Source: Sinohyriopsis cumingii (Eukaryota > Mollusca > Bivalvia > Unionida > Unionidae). From it: a stretch of 64,000 nt of DNA. The stretch is taken from the NCBI GenBank assembly GCA_028554795.2, contig JAPYKE020000037.1, positions 6,532,501 to 6,596,500 on the forward strand, given 5' to 3'. Below are positions 62,801 through 64,000 of this stretch, piece by piece. Numbering within the stretch: position 1 is the first letter of the stretch; every line of letters starts with the position of its first letter. The notes below the pieces were generated by a model that worked only from the letters and a program-made list of their open reading frames with translations, was not told the origin of the DNA and did not search any database. The position numbers and the translations under genes were made by a program.

Positions 62801-63221
62801 GGGAAGAGATACGTGAGTCATGAACAGTGTCACTTTTCCACCCGTGATGTGAAATGTTGTCGTCGGATTGTTGCACGTGTTGAATCTTGTCGATGACTTT
62901 GGAAGGTATCAGTCCTACTGGGCTACTAAGCTGAATCCAAACGGGAGAGTTCAAGCTGTCATGATGAATGGAAAGTCTCAAGCGATCGTCTTCTTTGGCT
63001 TGACATTGTCCTTTCAGAGTGGTTAACAAAGAATCCCACACCTCAGCGATGAAGCCCTCTGCTTTCCCCAGCTGTACCTTGAACTTGAAATCTTTAAACT
63101 TCACCGTGTAAGTGTAAGCCGTCGTTCTAACCTTTCTCGAATGTGGTATTACTTTTCAGGGTTTACTAATGGTGGTGAATTTTGGCTATGTGTAGAATCT
63201 CTGGGTCCGGATTCTGGCTCA
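59835..63221 (-). pseudogene. polB: Polinton/Maverick-like protein-primed family B DNA polymerase, decayed
   Basis: The - strand frames follow the order of the long PolB of Polintons and adintovirus-like elements. The N-terminal region starts at about 63221 (ATG, then 62655-63104 with RLRLSIHHDSLNSPV). At 62316-62534 it reads YHDEHFDAITSITAFLGYSY. A cysteine/histidine-rich zinc region follows (61971-62276, CPACQHTFVRNACYQQHLKTH type, abbreviated). Exonuclease motifs are I-like FFEFDCTQEAG (61774-62079), II-like AHNVSGYDG (near 61690) and III YCRSDVDILRRC (61253-61582). Palm motif A reads DVCSLYPYV (near 60650). The insert region is LIKCKVLPPTDLYRPVLP to FLKLKQEVSGYP (60211-60609). At least six frameshifts or stops occur, and no intact DTDS motif was found below 60200. 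It replicates the element DNA in intact relatives and cannot be functional here. Confidence 0.85.
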
Positions 63222-63590
63222 TTCATGTCATCTTCAAAATTACAGGCATGAATTTGTGCCAAAACTTCAGCTAATGTACGAGGCGATAAATCACGTTTCG
63301 CCTCTTACTTTCTTCTCCTTTCTCCACGACATGATGCGATCGTTTCATCTTGACTGCGAAAAGTCAAATGCCTACATTTTAAACGCCATGGGTCACTTTA
63401 TATTCATGTCAAACCAGTGTATATATAAAGGGTGTGTGTCGTCCCTTCCAAAATTCATTTCACTCTCAAACCGAGCAGAACGATCGAAGAGCCTACACAG
63501 ATCGAACTTCTGATCAGAGCTTTGTGAGGTGTCATAAGAAAATTTTCTTCAGACAAGCGGACCAACTACTTTCCCTCCTTTAGAGATTAA
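63222..63590. promoter_or_regulatory. Possible core promoter upstream of the zinc-knuckle frame
   Basis: A TATA-like TATATATAAAG lies at 63419-63429 on the + strand, and 25-30 bp later is CATTTCACTC, a possible start region. It lies between the start of the minus-strand polymerase and a plus-strand frame. The arrangement suggests divergent transcription, but only the TATA box itself is seen. Confidence 0.35.
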
Positions 63591-63779
63591 AGTCAAGATA
63601 CTTGCTATATCTGTAAGAAAGGTCATTGGGGTACAGAGTGTCCAGACCGTCAAAAATGCAAGACAGGTGTCAGAAGAGACAAAAGTCAAGATACCTGTTA
63701 TCATTGTCAAGAGAAAGAACATTGGTCTTCAGAATACTCTAAGAAACAACAGGAGCATGAGAAAGAGAGGGGTTCATAA
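63591..63779 (+). CDS. Two-zinc-knuckle protein fragment
   Basis: A frame of 62 codons with a tandem 31-codon repeat. The first unit is DTCYICKKGHWGTECP (C-X2-C-X3-H-X4-C). The second is DTCYHCQEKEHWSSEY (C-X2-C-X4-H-X4), with Tyr instead of the last Cys. Both are preceded by KSQ or SQ. Zinc knuckles of this kind bind nucleic acid in retroelement Gag proteins and cellular RNA-binding proteins. No ATG precedes it in frame, so it is an exon or a fragment. The Lys/Glu-rich sequence that follows (63780-63930) is in other frames. Confidence 0.5.
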   Translation, partial: SQDTCYICKKGHWGTECPDRQKCKTGVRRDKSQDTCYHCQEKEHWSSEYSKKQQEHEKERGS

Positions 63780-64000
63780 CAGGAAGATAGGTACACTCCC
63801 CAAAGGAAGAACTCAGACACGTGCAGAAAGAGAAGAAAAAAAAGAGAAGAAAAGGAGAAAGTGAGGAAGAAGAGGCGGAAAACCTGTGATAGTGAAGAAA
63901 TTCAAAAAACAGAGAGAGTGAACAAAGATACAGAAGAAGTCTATGAACTGTAAAGTGTTGTGTTGTGTTGCGAATTGAATTGTAAAATTTTCAAAAGAAT
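63780..64000. other. Lys/Glu-rich low-complexity sequence
   Basis: AAG/GAA-rich + strand sequence that would code for charged low-complexity peptide. It ends in a (TGTTG)n-like run at 63957-63970. No complete frame. Confidence 0.35.

Noticed and set aside
62504..62816. Plus-strand frames with hydrophobic stretches
   Set aside because: Shadows of the minus-strand polymerase coding region.

Overview
This is an AT-rich animal nuclear window, most likely from a mollusc and possibly a bivalve. I infer this from spliced genes with long introns, many long (AT)n arrays, tRNA-derived SINEs ending in (CA)n, CR1/L2-like LINEs with (ATT)n tails, a Tx1/L1-like LINE and a degraded Polinton-type DNA polymerase. 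No bacterial, CRISPR or genuine tRNA/rRNA features were seen. Most long open frames are shadows of microsatellites or pieces of transposons. The real host genes lie in short exons that have to be found from splice sites.

Region 1 (about 0.3-25.1 kb, + strand) is the 3' part of one host gene for a secreted zinc metalloprotease of the M12B/ADAMTS type. Eight exons fit together by splice sites, phase and family motifs. They give the end of the catalytic domain with a full HExxHxxGxxHD zinc site split by a 5-kb intron, then a cysteine-rich disintegrin-like domain, then a stop. One short linker exon between exons 1 and 2 was not found. The introns hold an antisense LINE (0.85-3.6 kb), two CR1/L2-like LINE copies (13.9-16.4 and 19.2-21.1 kb), a SINE, a dispersed repeat with inverted-repeat arms (9.4-10.1 kb) and several (AT)n arrays.

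Region 2 (25-46 kb) is mostly non-coding. It holds SINEs, an (AC)n(AT)n(GT)n palindrome, a degenerate tandem repeat carrying TGACCTTGA-like motifs, a small minisatellite, the second copy of the inverted-repeat element (39.1-39.7 kb) and a few unassigned coding-like stretches.

Region 3 (47.7-50.4 kb, - strand) holds exons of a DUF4806-like gene. One exon has an in-frame stop, and a SINE has landed on a 3' splice site and duplicated it.

Region 4 (50.8-56.6 kb, + strand) holds a third CR1/L2-like LINE copy, a broken Tx1/L1-like LINE and a 48-bp minisatellite.

Region 5 (57-64 kb) is more GC-rich. It holds a decayed Polinton/Maverick-like (or related adintovirus-like) element: a frameshifted protein-primed family B DNA polymerase on the - strand, further coding-like minus-strand segments below it split by a SINE, and a + strand frame with two zinc knuckles above it.
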